Shown here in pieces: positions 1 to 6,296 of a stretch of DNA of 9,500 nt. Position numbers and translations under genes: made by a program. The DNA is from Lachnospiraceae bacterium (GTDB taxonomy: Bacteria > Bacillota > Clostridia > Lachnospirales > Lachnospiraceae), in contig JAEEKC010000098.1 of assembly GCA_016282215.1 (NCBI GenBank), forward strand, positions 1-9,500. Direction: 5' to 3'. The notes below the pieces were generated by a model. The model ran no database searches. It was not told where the DNA came from and was given only the letters and a program-made list of their open reading frames with translations. Position 1 is the first letter of the stretch. Every line of letters starts with the position of its first letter.

Positions 1-57
1 CCGGATGCACTTATAGCAGTTTTTGCAGTTGGATTTTTTCAGCGTCAGACATTCCAT
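1..57 (-). CDS. 4Fe-4S ferredoxin-type protein, N-terminal fragment (Fe-only hydrogenase C-terminal-domain family likely)
   Basis: Only the first 19 codons lie in the window; the gene continues leftwards past base 1. The translation is MECLTLKKSNCKNCYKCIR, which contains C11-x2-C14-x2-C17, the first three ligands of a ferredoxin-type [4Fe-4S] site. The ATG at 57-55 follows an AGGTGAG ribosome binding site about six bases upstream. From memory, this N-terminus closely resembles clostridial proteins that carry two 4Fe-4S clusters followed by an Fe-only hydrogenase large-subunit C-terminal domain and are thought to act in signalling or electron transfer rather than as full hydrogenases. A [2Fe-2S] ferredoxin gene lies directly upstream on the same strand, as is common for that family. 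The cluster motif is seen directly; the hydrogenase-like remainder is inferred and cannot be seen here. Confidence 0.7.
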   Translation of the reverse strand, partial: MECLTLKKSNCKNCYKCIR

Positions 58-117
58 ACTTTTCTCACCTAATTGATCAGCAGTGCTTCGCTTCGGATTT
101 TCATACCGGGCTTTGTA

Positions 118-354
118 CTACTTGTTCAAAACATGCGTCTCAAAAAATTCGTTTACATTGTCAGGAGATACCGAAAAAAAGGAATCATCAACGGTGACGC
201 ATACACCCTGCTGGCATTTTCCCATACAGAAGGTTCCGGTCATTTCCACCGCATCACCGATACCGGCCTTGCCGATCAGTTCCTGCAGTTGTTCCACCAC
301 TTGCCTGGATCCTTTGATATGACAGGAAGAACCGATACAAACTGTGATTTACAT
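118..354 (-). CDS. NuoE-like [2Fe-2S] ferredoxin, with a stop codon immediately after the start codon (possible pseudogene)
   Basis: The frame encodes a 78-residue thioredoxin-fold [2Fe-2S] ferredoxin of the NuoE/HydA-partner type, an electron carrier. Counting from the ATG at 354-352, the ligands are C6-x4-C11 (in VCIGSSCH) and C43-x3-C47 (in CMGKC), the full NuoE pattern. A good AGGAGGG site sits seven bases upstream of that ATG, so it is clearly the natural start. However, codon 2 is TAA (351-349), so the start is followed directly by a stop. No ATG, GTG or TTG follows until GTG codons at 300 and 297, and those would drop the first two cysteines. Possible explanations are a nonsense mutation (AAA or GAA to TAA), a sequencing error, or initiation at the near-cognate ATC at 348. 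The gene lies upstream of the 4Fe-4S protein in the same direction, 60 bases apart, probably as one transcript. Family call is firm; functional status is uncertain. Confidence 0.72.
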
Positions 355-389
355 GGCTTAGCCCTCCTCGTATCTATTACTGGTTTATC

Positions 390-424
390 ACTCCGGTTTT
401 TCGACTCCGGTTCTTTGCACCGGA
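390..424. repeat. Short direct repeat and hairpin between the kinase and ferredoxin genes
   Basis: ACTCCGGTT occurs twice, at 390-398 and 404-412, and TCCGGT (406-411) pairs with ACCGGA (419-424) around a 7-base loop. The element lies in the 85-base gap after the kinase stop and before the ferredoxin. It is not followed by a T-run in the direction of transcription, so it is not a convincing intrinsic terminator; an RNA-processing or regulatory hairpin is possible. Confidence 0.35.
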
Positions 425-439
425 CTTTATACTATCAAT

Positions 440-1201
440 TCATTCAGTCTCTTCACCAAAATCTGCGACGTCAGCCCATGCATGCAAAAAATCACGTTCT
501 CTCTGATTTCCCTTCACCGTCTGTGAGGCGGCAACAAGCGGCATCCACTTTTTGATATATTGCTTCTGTGTGCCGCTCTTTTGGCAGAATAGATCCAGGT
601 ATTTTTTTGCTCCCTCCCTGTCATCTTCCAGGCAGAACAGAAGGAATGTCCTTGCCACATCCGCGGAAGCATTGCCCTCGGTGGCATGGGACCAATCGAG
701 GATATACATGGTACCGTCCGAAGAAACGATGATGTTGGACGGATTGAAATCTCCGTGGCAGACCTTGTTATGCGTCGGCATGGCTTCGAGGCGCATATGA
801 AGGTCGTAGCGCACCGTTGCTAAAAGGTCTGTCTGGTCGATCTTTCGGTTGATCTTGTCCTTAAGCTGGTTCAGGCCGTGGCAGCTTTTTGAATGCATGA
901 GCATCTGCAGGGAAACAAACTGCTCCATGTAAGCATCCTTTTTTTCGGGGTTCTCCGCCATCAGAGCAGCAAGGGTTTTTCCCTCGATAAACTCCGTAAT
1001 GATCGTCCACTTTCCTTCGGTCATGGTGACGCCCAGGATCTTTGGAATATGAAGTCCGGTCTCCTCGATCCTTGCCTGGTTGAGCGCTTCATTTAACACA
1101 TCCGCCTTGGAATAGGATGTATCAAACACCTTATAAACTCTGTCGCCGTCGCGATATATGGTTTTGTTGTTTCTTACCGCTATGATCCTGTCCAGATTCA
1201 T
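440..1201 (-). CDS. Aminoglycoside-phosphotransferase-fold small-molecule kinase (TIGR02172-like)
   Basis: This is a 253-residue cytosolic ATP-dependent phosphotransferase of the APH/choline-kinase superfamily. K24 in VYKVF is the likely ATP-binding lysine and E38 in LNEAL its helix-C partner. HGDFNPSN (149-156) is the Brenner-type catalytic loop with D151 as catalytic base and N156 as metal ligand, and D169 in ILDWSH replaces the DFG aspartate. I chose the ATG at 1201 because AGGAGGG lies about five bases upstream; an in-frame ATG at 1234 would add 11 residues but has no comparable site. The sequence closely resembles, from memory, a family that is common in Lachnospiraceae and whose substrate is not established. 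It should not be read as an aminoglycoside resistance gene. It is divergent from the secreted-protein gene at 1488 and lies upstream of the ferredoxin gene on the same strand. All expected catalytic residues are present. Confidence 0.88.
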   Translation of the reverse strand: MNLDRIIAVRNNKTIYRDGDRVYKVFDTSYSKADVLNEALNQARIEETGLHIPKILGVTMTEGKWTIITEFIEGKTLAALMAENPEKKDAYMEQFVSLQMLMHSKSCHGLNQLKDKINRKIDQTDLLATVRYDLHMRLEAMPTHNKVCHGDFNPSNIIVSSDGTMYILDWSHATEGNASADVARTFLLFCLEDDREGAKKYLDLFCQKSGTQKQYIKKWMPLVAASQTVKGNQRERDFLHAWADVADFGEETE

Positions 1202-1259
1202 ATTGGCCCTCCTGCTTTTCTGTTCCAGTTGCAAACCGTTCGTATCGTTTCATGTTTGA

Positions 1260-1298
1260 TACACTTTTTAGTGTAGCACATCTTTTTCGTTTATTCCA
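1260..1298 (-). promoter_or_regulatory. Predicted kinase promoter with overlapping palindromic operator
   Basis: On the minus strand an extended -10, TGC-TACACT (1278-1270), lies 17 bases from a weak -35, TGGAAT (1298-1293). The -10 hexamer is one arm of a perfect 6-bp inverted repeat with a 4-base spacer (TACACT/AGTGTA, 1260-1275), so a dimeric repressor bound there would block the promoter. The start of transcription would fall near 1263, about 60 bases before the kinase ATG. The palindrome is plain; promoter use is inferred. Confidence 0.4.
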
Positions 1299-1335
1299 TA
1301 AGTATAATTACGGATGTAAAAAATACTACAATATG

Positions 1336-1353
1336 AAGTGAGAAAAGTGAGAA
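1336..1353 (+). repeat. Perfect tandem 9-bp repeat (AAGTGAGAA, two copies)
   Basis: Two identical, abutting copies, 1336-1344 and 1345-1353, lie midway in the divergent intergenic region, about 60 bases upstream of the predicted -35 of the secreted-protein gene. A looser copy (GAGTGAAAAGA) follows near 1380. Direct repeats at this position fit binding sites for a response regulator or other tandem-binding activator, but no known consensus is recognised. Confidence 0.45.
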
Positions 1354-1412
1354 TGTCCATAAAAACACTAAATTTGTGGAGTGAAAAGAGCTAAGCTAGC
1401 ACGAAAACTGGG

Positions 1413-1441
1413 TTGCGTTATCAGGGGTAAGTCGTTATACT
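1413..1441 (+). promoter_or_regulatory. Predicted sigma-A promoter of the secreted Fn3 protein
   Basis: TTGCGT (1413-1418) and TATACT (1436-1441) are separated by exactly 17 bases. The -10 matches consensus at five of six positions and the -35 at three. The start would be near 1448, giving a leader of about 40 bases ending in a strong ribosome binding site. Apart from this, the tandem repeat and the palindrome, nothing else is recognised in the 286-base gap from 1202 to 1487. Confidence 0.55.
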
Positions 1442-1487
1442 GATAATTAGTTAAGAAAGATCAGATAAAACAAAGGAGGATATGATT

Positions 1488-3029
1488 ATGCGTAAAGGCT
1501 TGATCGGAAAGGGCGCAGTATTGCTTACACTGGCCGCTGGTCTGATACTAGGGACAGGAACGAAGGCGCAGGCGGACGTAATTGATCCGGTGGAATTCTA
1601 TTTTATGGATGGAGAGCAGGAAAGCCCCATTATCGAAATCGGTACGCAGCTGAAGACACTGGTTCCGTCATTTGGAGTTAACAGGCTTATATATGTAGAT
1701 GACGAAGAGATCAGAACGAACACAAAGAGATATGTGACTTATTATTCCAGAGCGGCAGGTACAGAAGAGTGGGGAAATGAGCAAAAGCGTATTGAGCTGA
1801 CAGCAAATGATAAGATTCAGGAAGGCAAAGACTATAAGATACATTTTACCTTCAAATCAACAAGCACACAGGATTCTTTTGCAAATCCTTTTCAGAATAA
1901 AAACTGTGTTTATGTATATAATGATCAGACTGTTCCGGTATGTTATGCCGGACACGAGGATACAAGTGATGGGACGAAGGCGAAAACTGTCGAATTGGAA
2001 CTCTTTACCTGTAATCAGGGGACTGGTACTGTCGATATGACGCAAAACAGCGGCAGACTGGTATTAAGCCAGACGGCAGCTGATTCATGGCAAAGACAGC
2101 AGGCAAGGGTTAAGGCGCTCAGTATTTCCGGTACGTTGAATAAAGCCGCTGCAGCAGGTGCTGTTTTGGCAAAGACAGCCAATGGTGTTACAACCTATGA
2201 CCTGGATAAAAATGGCACGGATGATCTGAAATTTTTTGTGAATGATAAAAATGCATGGGAATTCGTAGTCCTGAGTGATAACAGCGTCAGGGGTACATGG
2301 AGCTATACCGTTCCTGCTAATGACAGAGATAAAGGTGTATCTGCACTTTTGATCTATTATGAAACGCTGGAGCTCAAATTTAAAGATCCAGACCCCGTTG
2401 ATATGAAGGGTGCGAAGGTTGCCGCTATTTCCGAGCAAACTTATACAGGCAGCGCAATTACACCGGCTGTTACAGTGACTCTGGATGGCAAGACATTAGT
2501 AAGCGGTACGGACTATACGGTTTCTTACAGCAATAATGTAAATGAAGGTACTGCGACAGTGACAGTCACCGGTAAGGGAGCATACACCGGAACTGCAACA
2601 ACCACTTTTGTGATCAAAAAAGCCGCACAGCAAGGTCAACAGGGGCAGCAGGATCAGCAGAGTCAGCCCGGCACTACAACACCCGGCACCACGACTCCGG
2701 GAACGAGCGACGGCAAAGATGATGTTGAGATTGACAAGATCGTTCTTCGGAAGGTGACGATCAAATCCTGCAAAGCGAAATCCGGAAAGAAGATCGCTTT
2801 GAAGTGGAAAGAAGTGGATGAGGCTGATGGCTATGAGATCGCATATTCCACAGATAAGAAATTCAAGAAGAGTGTAAAGACCAAGAAAACCGAAAAGAAA
2901 TCCATCACCTTGAAGAGCCTGAAAAAAGGAAAAGTATATTATGTTCGTGTACGCGCCTATGTGAAAGAGGATGGCAAGACCATCACCGGCAAATGGAGCG
3001 CAGCAAAGAGAGTAAAGGTTAAGAAATAA
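1488..3029 (+). CDS. Secreted multidomain protein: unknown N-terminal domain, Ig-like repeat, Q/P/T linker, basic Fn3 domain
   Basis: The product is 513 residues and exported. Residues 1-29 form a Sec signal peptide: MRKG, a hydrophobic core through LLTLAAGLILG, and a probable cut after AQA. I chose the ATG at 1488 because AAAGGAGG lies eight bases upstream; the ATG at 1482 is only two bases from it. Residues 30 to about 305 are a beta-rich region that I do not recognise, with an EF-hand/dockerin-like DLDKNGTDD loop near 239-247. Residues 307-379 are an Ig-like repeat (QTYTGSAITPAVTV, DYTVSYSNN, GKGAYTGT) frequent in clostridial surface proteins. A flexible linker rich in Gln, then repeated PGTTT, follows at 380-408. 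Residues about 419-513 are a fibronectin type III domain that is very rich in lysine. There is no LPXTG motif, membrane tail or enzyme signature. The basic Fn3 domain could hold the protein to anionic wall polymers. Role unknown; adhesion or wall binding is inference. Confidence 0.85.
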   Translation: MRKGLIGKGAVLLTLAAGLILGTGTKAQADVIDPVEFYFMDGEQESPIIEIGTQLKTLVPSFGVNRLIYVDDEEIRTNTKRYVTYYSRAAGTEEWGNEQKRIELTANDKIQEGKDYKIHFTFKSTSTQDSFANPFQNKNCVYVYNDQTVPVCYAGHEDTSDGTKAKTVELELFTCNQGTGTVDMTQNSGRLVLSQTAADSWQRQQARVKALSISGTLNKAAAAGAVLAKTANGVTTYDLDKNGTDDLKFFVNDKNAWEFVVLSDNSVRGTWSYTVPANDRDKGVSALLIYYETLELKFKDPDPVDMKGAKVAAISEQTYTGSAITPAVTVTLDGKTLVSGTDYTVSYSNNVNEGTATVTVTGKGAYTGTATTTFVIKKAAQQGQQGQQDQQSQPGTTTPGTTTPGTSDGKDDVEIDKIVLRKVTIKSCKAKSGKKIALKWKEVDEADGYEIAYSTDKKFKKSVKTKKTEKKSITLKSLKKGKVYYVRVRAYVKEDGKTITGKWSAAKRVKVKK

Positions 3030-3044
3030 CGATCAGGGGCTTCG

Positions 3045-3050
3045 TATAAT
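3045..3050 (+). promoter_or_regulatory. Possible -10 element (TATAAT) ahead of the rhamnosidase gene
   Basis: A perfect TATAAT lies 15 bases after the Fn3 gene stop codon and 23 bases before a 12-bp hairpin. No good -35 is seen at 16-18 bases; TTAAGA at 3019-3024 is 20 bases away, and there is no TGn extension. If used, transcription would begin near 3057 and run through the hairpin. Confidence 0.3.
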
Positions 3051-3072
3051 AGAAGAACAAAACAGATGAATC

Positions 3073-3103
3073 GAAGGCATTCACAAACAGCGTGGATGCC
3101 TTC
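3073..3103 (+). terminator. 12-bp hairpin between the Fn3 and rhamnosidase genes (terminator or attenuator)
   Basis: GAAGGCATTCAC (3073-3084) pairs with GTGGATGCCTTC (3092-3103) around a 7-base loop, with one T-G wobble. The 3' flank TCTAAATTTATT is only moderately T-rich, so termination would be partial. It lies 44 bases after the Fn3 stop and 40 bases before the rhamnosidase GTG, so it could end the first transcript, or act in the leader of the second if the TATAAT at 3045 is a promoter. Confidence 0.6.
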
Positions 3104-3142
3104 TCTAAATTTATTCCTGATCGATCCGCGGGAGAGTATTTC

Positions 3143-6100
3143 GTGAATAGTAAAACCCGAAGAGTTATTCAAATAGTATGTGTGCTGGCTGTCTTTCTGG
3201 CAGTCTTTTTGCCTGCACTGAAAAATAAGCAGCGATATGACGGGTTGTCGGCGCAGCGCGATGCGGCGATCGCATCCGCCGGTTTGGCCTCGGAAGAAAA
3301 GGGAAATGATACCTCGGCATCTGCGGATGGCAATGCGGCGGCAGATGAAAAGGGGGAAAGTCCTGCAGATGGTGATATTCAGGAGAGAAATGCCGGTTTT
3401 GTCAAAGTAACGAATCTGCTGACCAGCGACGTTTCTGATCCCGTAGGGATCGATCCTGAGAATGTCCGGTTTTCCTGGGAATATGAGTGGGCAGATGCGA
3501 TCAAAGGTTCCGGCGGGCGAGAAAATGGATCGGCGGACGTGAATGATCAAATTTCGGATAATGGTAATACCATATCCTGGGACCAGACGGCTTATCAGAT
3601 TTATGTGTATGAAAAAAACAAGGCCGACGGAGAGCCGCTATGGGACAGCGGGATCATCAGCGGTGCGCAGACCCTTGGTATCCCTTATGCGGGAGATACA
3701 TTAGCTCCCTTTACAGCCTATGAGTGGCAGGTGTTTTGCTACGGCTCGGATGATCAGTGCTATCTGTCTGGGCGTGCGGGTTTTGTGACAGGATATGGCG
3801 GCGATCTGGCAGTGCCATTCGAGGGAGCGCAGCTGATCACCATGGACGGAGAAGAGAATGTCTACTACGAAGGCATGCCGGTCTATGTGAGGGGATTTAT
3901 CCCCGGAAAAGAGACAGAAGGCACAGATAAAAAGTTAGCGTCTGCTTACTTTTGCGTATCTGCCCTCGGTCAGTACGAAGCATATCTAAACGGGGAAAAG
4001 ATCGGAAAAGATGTTCTTGCACCGGGTTGGACCGATTATCATGACAGGCTGTTATACAGGGTTTATGATGTGACGGATCAGATCGATATGGAAAGCGATG
4101 AAAATCATCTTGCTGTCCTGCTCGGTACCGGCTGGTGGGCTGGCAGGAATGCCTTCGGTACCTATGATTATCACAGACCGGCACTGATCGCACAGCTGAT
4201 CCTGCAGTTTGAGGACGGAAGCAGGCAGATTGTCTCGACAGATGAAAGCTGGCATTATGTGAAGGACACCGCTGTGAGGGATGCGGATTTCTTTAACGGG
4301 GAGACATTTGATCTGTCAAAGCCGGACGTGTGTTCTTTATCTCTTGGCTTGGAAAGTACAGTAGCACAGGAAAAACCTGTTCAGATCAGCGAAGATTTCA
4401 GCGGCGTCTATACTGCTTACTGCGGCCCGGCGTCTGAGCATATAGAAGCCTATGACAGAGATCCGAAAAAGATCACGGTCTATGAGGGAACGGATCAGAT
4501 CGTGATCCCAGAAAGTGTAAAGGATCTTGGCAAGATCCATGTAACGGACGGACAGTACATCAAAGAAGGGGAAGAAGATATCCTGGCTACAAATCCTGTC
4601 AGACTGGCTAAAGGGCAGACACTAATTGCAGACTTGGGACAGAATATGACCGGTGTTCCTGAGATCAAAGTCAGCGGACCGGATGGCTGCGAAGTGACGG
4701 TGCTGTTTGCGGAAATGCTCAATGACAGCGGGAATCTGGACCGCGGAAACGACGGTCCCATGGGTTCTTTGTACAGGGCAAGTTATCGCTCCGCGGAGAC
4801 GACCGTAAAGCTGATCCTTGCAAACAACAGTGACTCGATCGTTACCTATGCCCCCTCACTTTTCTATACCGGCTTTCGTTATCTTTCGCTGACCGCAACG
4901 GAAGATATTTCGGTATATGGTATCAAAGGACTTTTTATCGGAAATGCAAGTCCGGAAAGCGGAACCTTGGAAACGGATAGCGATGATATTAAGAGACTGT
5001 ACGAAAATGTAAAATGGAGTCAGCGCAACAATTTCCTGATGGTGGCTACGGACTGTCCCCAGCGGGATGAGCGGCTTGGCTGGATGGGCGACCTGGGTTC
5101 TTTTGCGGCGACCTCTATGTACAACGCAGACCTTCGCAGTTTTTATCAAAAATGGGCGGATGACCTTATGGATGCGCAGACACCGGAAGGTGCCTATACG
5201 GACACGGTGCCGGCGACGATCCACACCGGCGCAGGAAACGGTGGCTGGGCAGATGCCGGGATCCGGATCCCGCTGCAGGTCTATGAACGGTACGGGGATA
5301 AAGCATATCTGGAAAAACTCTATCCTTCCATGAAACAGTATATGGATTATCTGTATGCGGTCAGCGATTTTGGAGGCGGCCGTATCGGACCGGCCAACAT
5401 ATACGGTGACTGGCTTTCTGCGGAAAGTACGGATGCGGATTTTCTCTGTGCGCTCTGGTATGGCGCGGATGCGGCATCAATGAAAACGATCGCGGAAGTT
5501 TTGAACCGGCCGGAAGATGCCGCGGAGTATGAAGAACTGCTTTCGCAGATCAAGGATTGGATCGATGAGAAGTATATCCAAAAACGCATCCATTTTTCAC
5601 AGACGGAGATGCTCTTTTTGCTGCACTATGATCTGCTGAAAGAGGATCCGAAAAGCATGGAAGAGGCCCTGGTCTCTTCTGTGGAAGAAAACGGCTATAA
5701 GGTGATGACGGGATTTGCGGGAACGCCGCTTTTGCTGCCGGTACTGACCAAGATCGGAAGGAGCGATGTGGCCTGCAGGGTGCTGCTTTGCAGGGAAAAC
5801 CCATCCTGGCTCTATTCCGTGGATCAGGGTGCCACCACGATCTGGGAACGGTATGATTCCTTCACATTGGAAAGGGGCTTTGCGGATGCGGCGATGAATT
5901 CCTTCGATCATTTTAATGAGGGAAGCGTGGCGCAGTGGATGTATGAATCCCTGGCCGGCATCAGTGTGGATCATACGAAGGAAGTGCCGATCATGATCAG
6001 TCCGAAAATCCCTTTGCCGTGGAAAAGCGGGGATCGGCCGGCCGGTCTGCCGCAAAAGTTAAGCGGCTGCTATCATTCGGTATATGGCAACATCACGGTT

Positions 6101-6241
6101 TCCTGGGAACAGACCGGGGATGATCCGTCGGATGTCCGCATCGAGATCATCATTCCGCCGAATACGCAGGCTCAGGTGGAGCTTCCTGTTGCGGGATGGG
6201 AGAGTCAGGTGCTGCCCGGAGGAAAATATATTTTGGAATAA
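3143..6241 (+). CDS. Membrane-anchored extracellular alpha-L-rhamnosidase, GH78
   Basis: The enzyme hydrolyses terminal alpha-L-rhamnose from glycans by an inverting mechanism; here it is 1032 residues and membrane-tethered. I chose the GTG at 3143, six bases after GGAGAG. It gives a textbook export signal: RR at 6-7 and a hydrophobic span at 8-26, with no lipobox. The frame also opens at a GTG at 3092, but that has no ribosome binding site and lies in the hairpin. Residues about 45-85 are a low-complexity acidic linker. Next are an N-terminal beta domain (about 88-218), a Bac_rhamnosid_N-type domain (about 266-396, with LNGEKIG and LGTGWW), a second beta region, the (alpha/alpha)6 catalytic domain (about 600-935) and a C-terminal beta sandwich. 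DCPQRDERLGWMGD carries D637, general acid E643 and D650; GATTIWERYDS carries general base E902; H923 is in DHFNEG. The 259-residue gap between the two glutamates agrees with characterised GH78 enzymes as I remember them. No rhamnose catabolic or uptake gene is in the window. Confidence 0.92.
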   Translation: MNSKTRRVIQIVCVLAVFLAVFLPALKNKQRYDGLSAQRDAAIASAGLASEEKGNDTSASADGNAAADEKGESPADGDIQERNAGFVKVTNLLTSDVSDPVGIDPENVRFSWEYEWADAIKGSGGRENGSADVNDQISDNGNTISWDQTAYQIYVYEKNKADGEPLWDSGIISGAQTLGIPYAGDTLAPFTAYEWQVFCYGSDDQCYLSGRAGFVTGYGGDLAVPFEGAQLITMDGEENVYYEGMPVYVRGFIPGKETEGTDKKLASAYFCVSALGQYEAYLNGEKIGKDVLAPGWTDYHDRLLYRVYDVTDQIDMESDENHLAVLLGTGWWAGRNAFGTYDYHRPALIAQLILQFEDGSRQIVSTDESWHYVKDTAVRDADFFNGETFDLSKPDVCSLSLGLESTVAQEKPVQISEDFSGVYTAYCGPASEHIEAYDRDPKKITVYEGTDQIVIPESVKDLGKIHVTDGQYIKEGEEDILATNPVRLAKGQTLIADLGQNMTGVPEIKVSGPDGCEVTVLFAEMLNDSGNLDRGNDGPMGSLYRASYRSAETTVKLILANNSDSIVTYAPSLFYTGFRYLSLTATEDISVYGIKGLFIGNASPESGTLETDSDDIKRLYENVKWSQRNNFLMVATDCPQRDERLGWMGDLGSFAATSMYNADLRSFYQKWADDLMDAQTPEGAYTDTVPATIHTGAGNGGWADAGIRIPLQVYERYGDKAYLEKLYPSMKQYMDYLYAVSDFGGGRIGPANIYGDWLSAESTDADFLCALWYGADAASMKTIAEVLNRPEDAAEYEELLSQIKDWIDEKYIQKRIHFSQTEMLFLLHYDLLKEDPKSMEEALVSSVEENGYKVMTGFAGTPLLLPVLTKIGRSDVACRVLLCRENPSWLYSVDQGATTIWERYDSFTLERGFADAAMNSFDHFNEGSVAQWMYESLAGISVDHTKEVPIMISPKIPLPWKSGDRPAGLPQKLSGCYHSVYGNITVSWEQTGDDPSDVRIEIIIPPNTQAQVELPVAGWESQVLPGGKYILE

Positions 6242-6260
6242 CCGAAAGATGTGATACAAT
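6233..6260 (+). promoter_or_regulatory. Predicted promoter of the LacI-GGDEF / MBOAT operon
   Basis: TTGGAA (6233-6238) is separated by 16 bases from TACAAT (6255-6260), which is preceded by TGA as an extended -10. The -35 overlaps the last codons and stop of the rhamnosidase gene. Start near 6267, leader about 30 bases. No terminator hairpin is seen in the 55-base gap, so read-through from the rhamnosidase is also likely. Confidence 0.5.
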
Positions 6261-6296
6261 AAAAAAGACCATGCAATTCAAAGGGGGATCTGGTCA

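Noticed and set aside
118..300. Ferredoxin gene starting at GTG 300
   Set aside because: This start removes the first two of the four cluster cysteines and has no ribosome binding site; the family N-terminus and the AGGAGGG site clearly lie at 348-354.
1303..1308. TATAAT in the divergent intergenic region as a plus-strand promoter
   Set aside because: No plausible -35 at the right distance, and a better promoter lies at 1413-1441.
1202..1487. c-di-GMP or other riboswitch in the intergenic region
   Set aside because: I found no conserved riboswitch core such as the GEMM motifs on either strand.
2628..2720. Q-rich and PGTTT repeats as a DNA-level mobile or CRISPR-like repeat
   Set aside because: The short repeats are in frame and encode a flexible interdomain linker; no spacers or regular long repeats occur.
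1488..3029. Sortase-anchored surface protein
   Set aside because: No LPXTG-like motif or C-terminal hydrophobic tail; the protein ends in the basic Fn3 domain.
3092..3142. Upstream GTG start for the rhamnosidase
   Set aside because: It has no ribosome binding site, lies in the hairpin arm, and would put 17 extra residues before the natural export signal.
2957..3550. Open frame of 197 codons on the minus strand
   Set aside because: It lies antisense to the Fn3 gene end and the GH78 start, has no recognisable motif, and is best explained as a shadow of the real genes.
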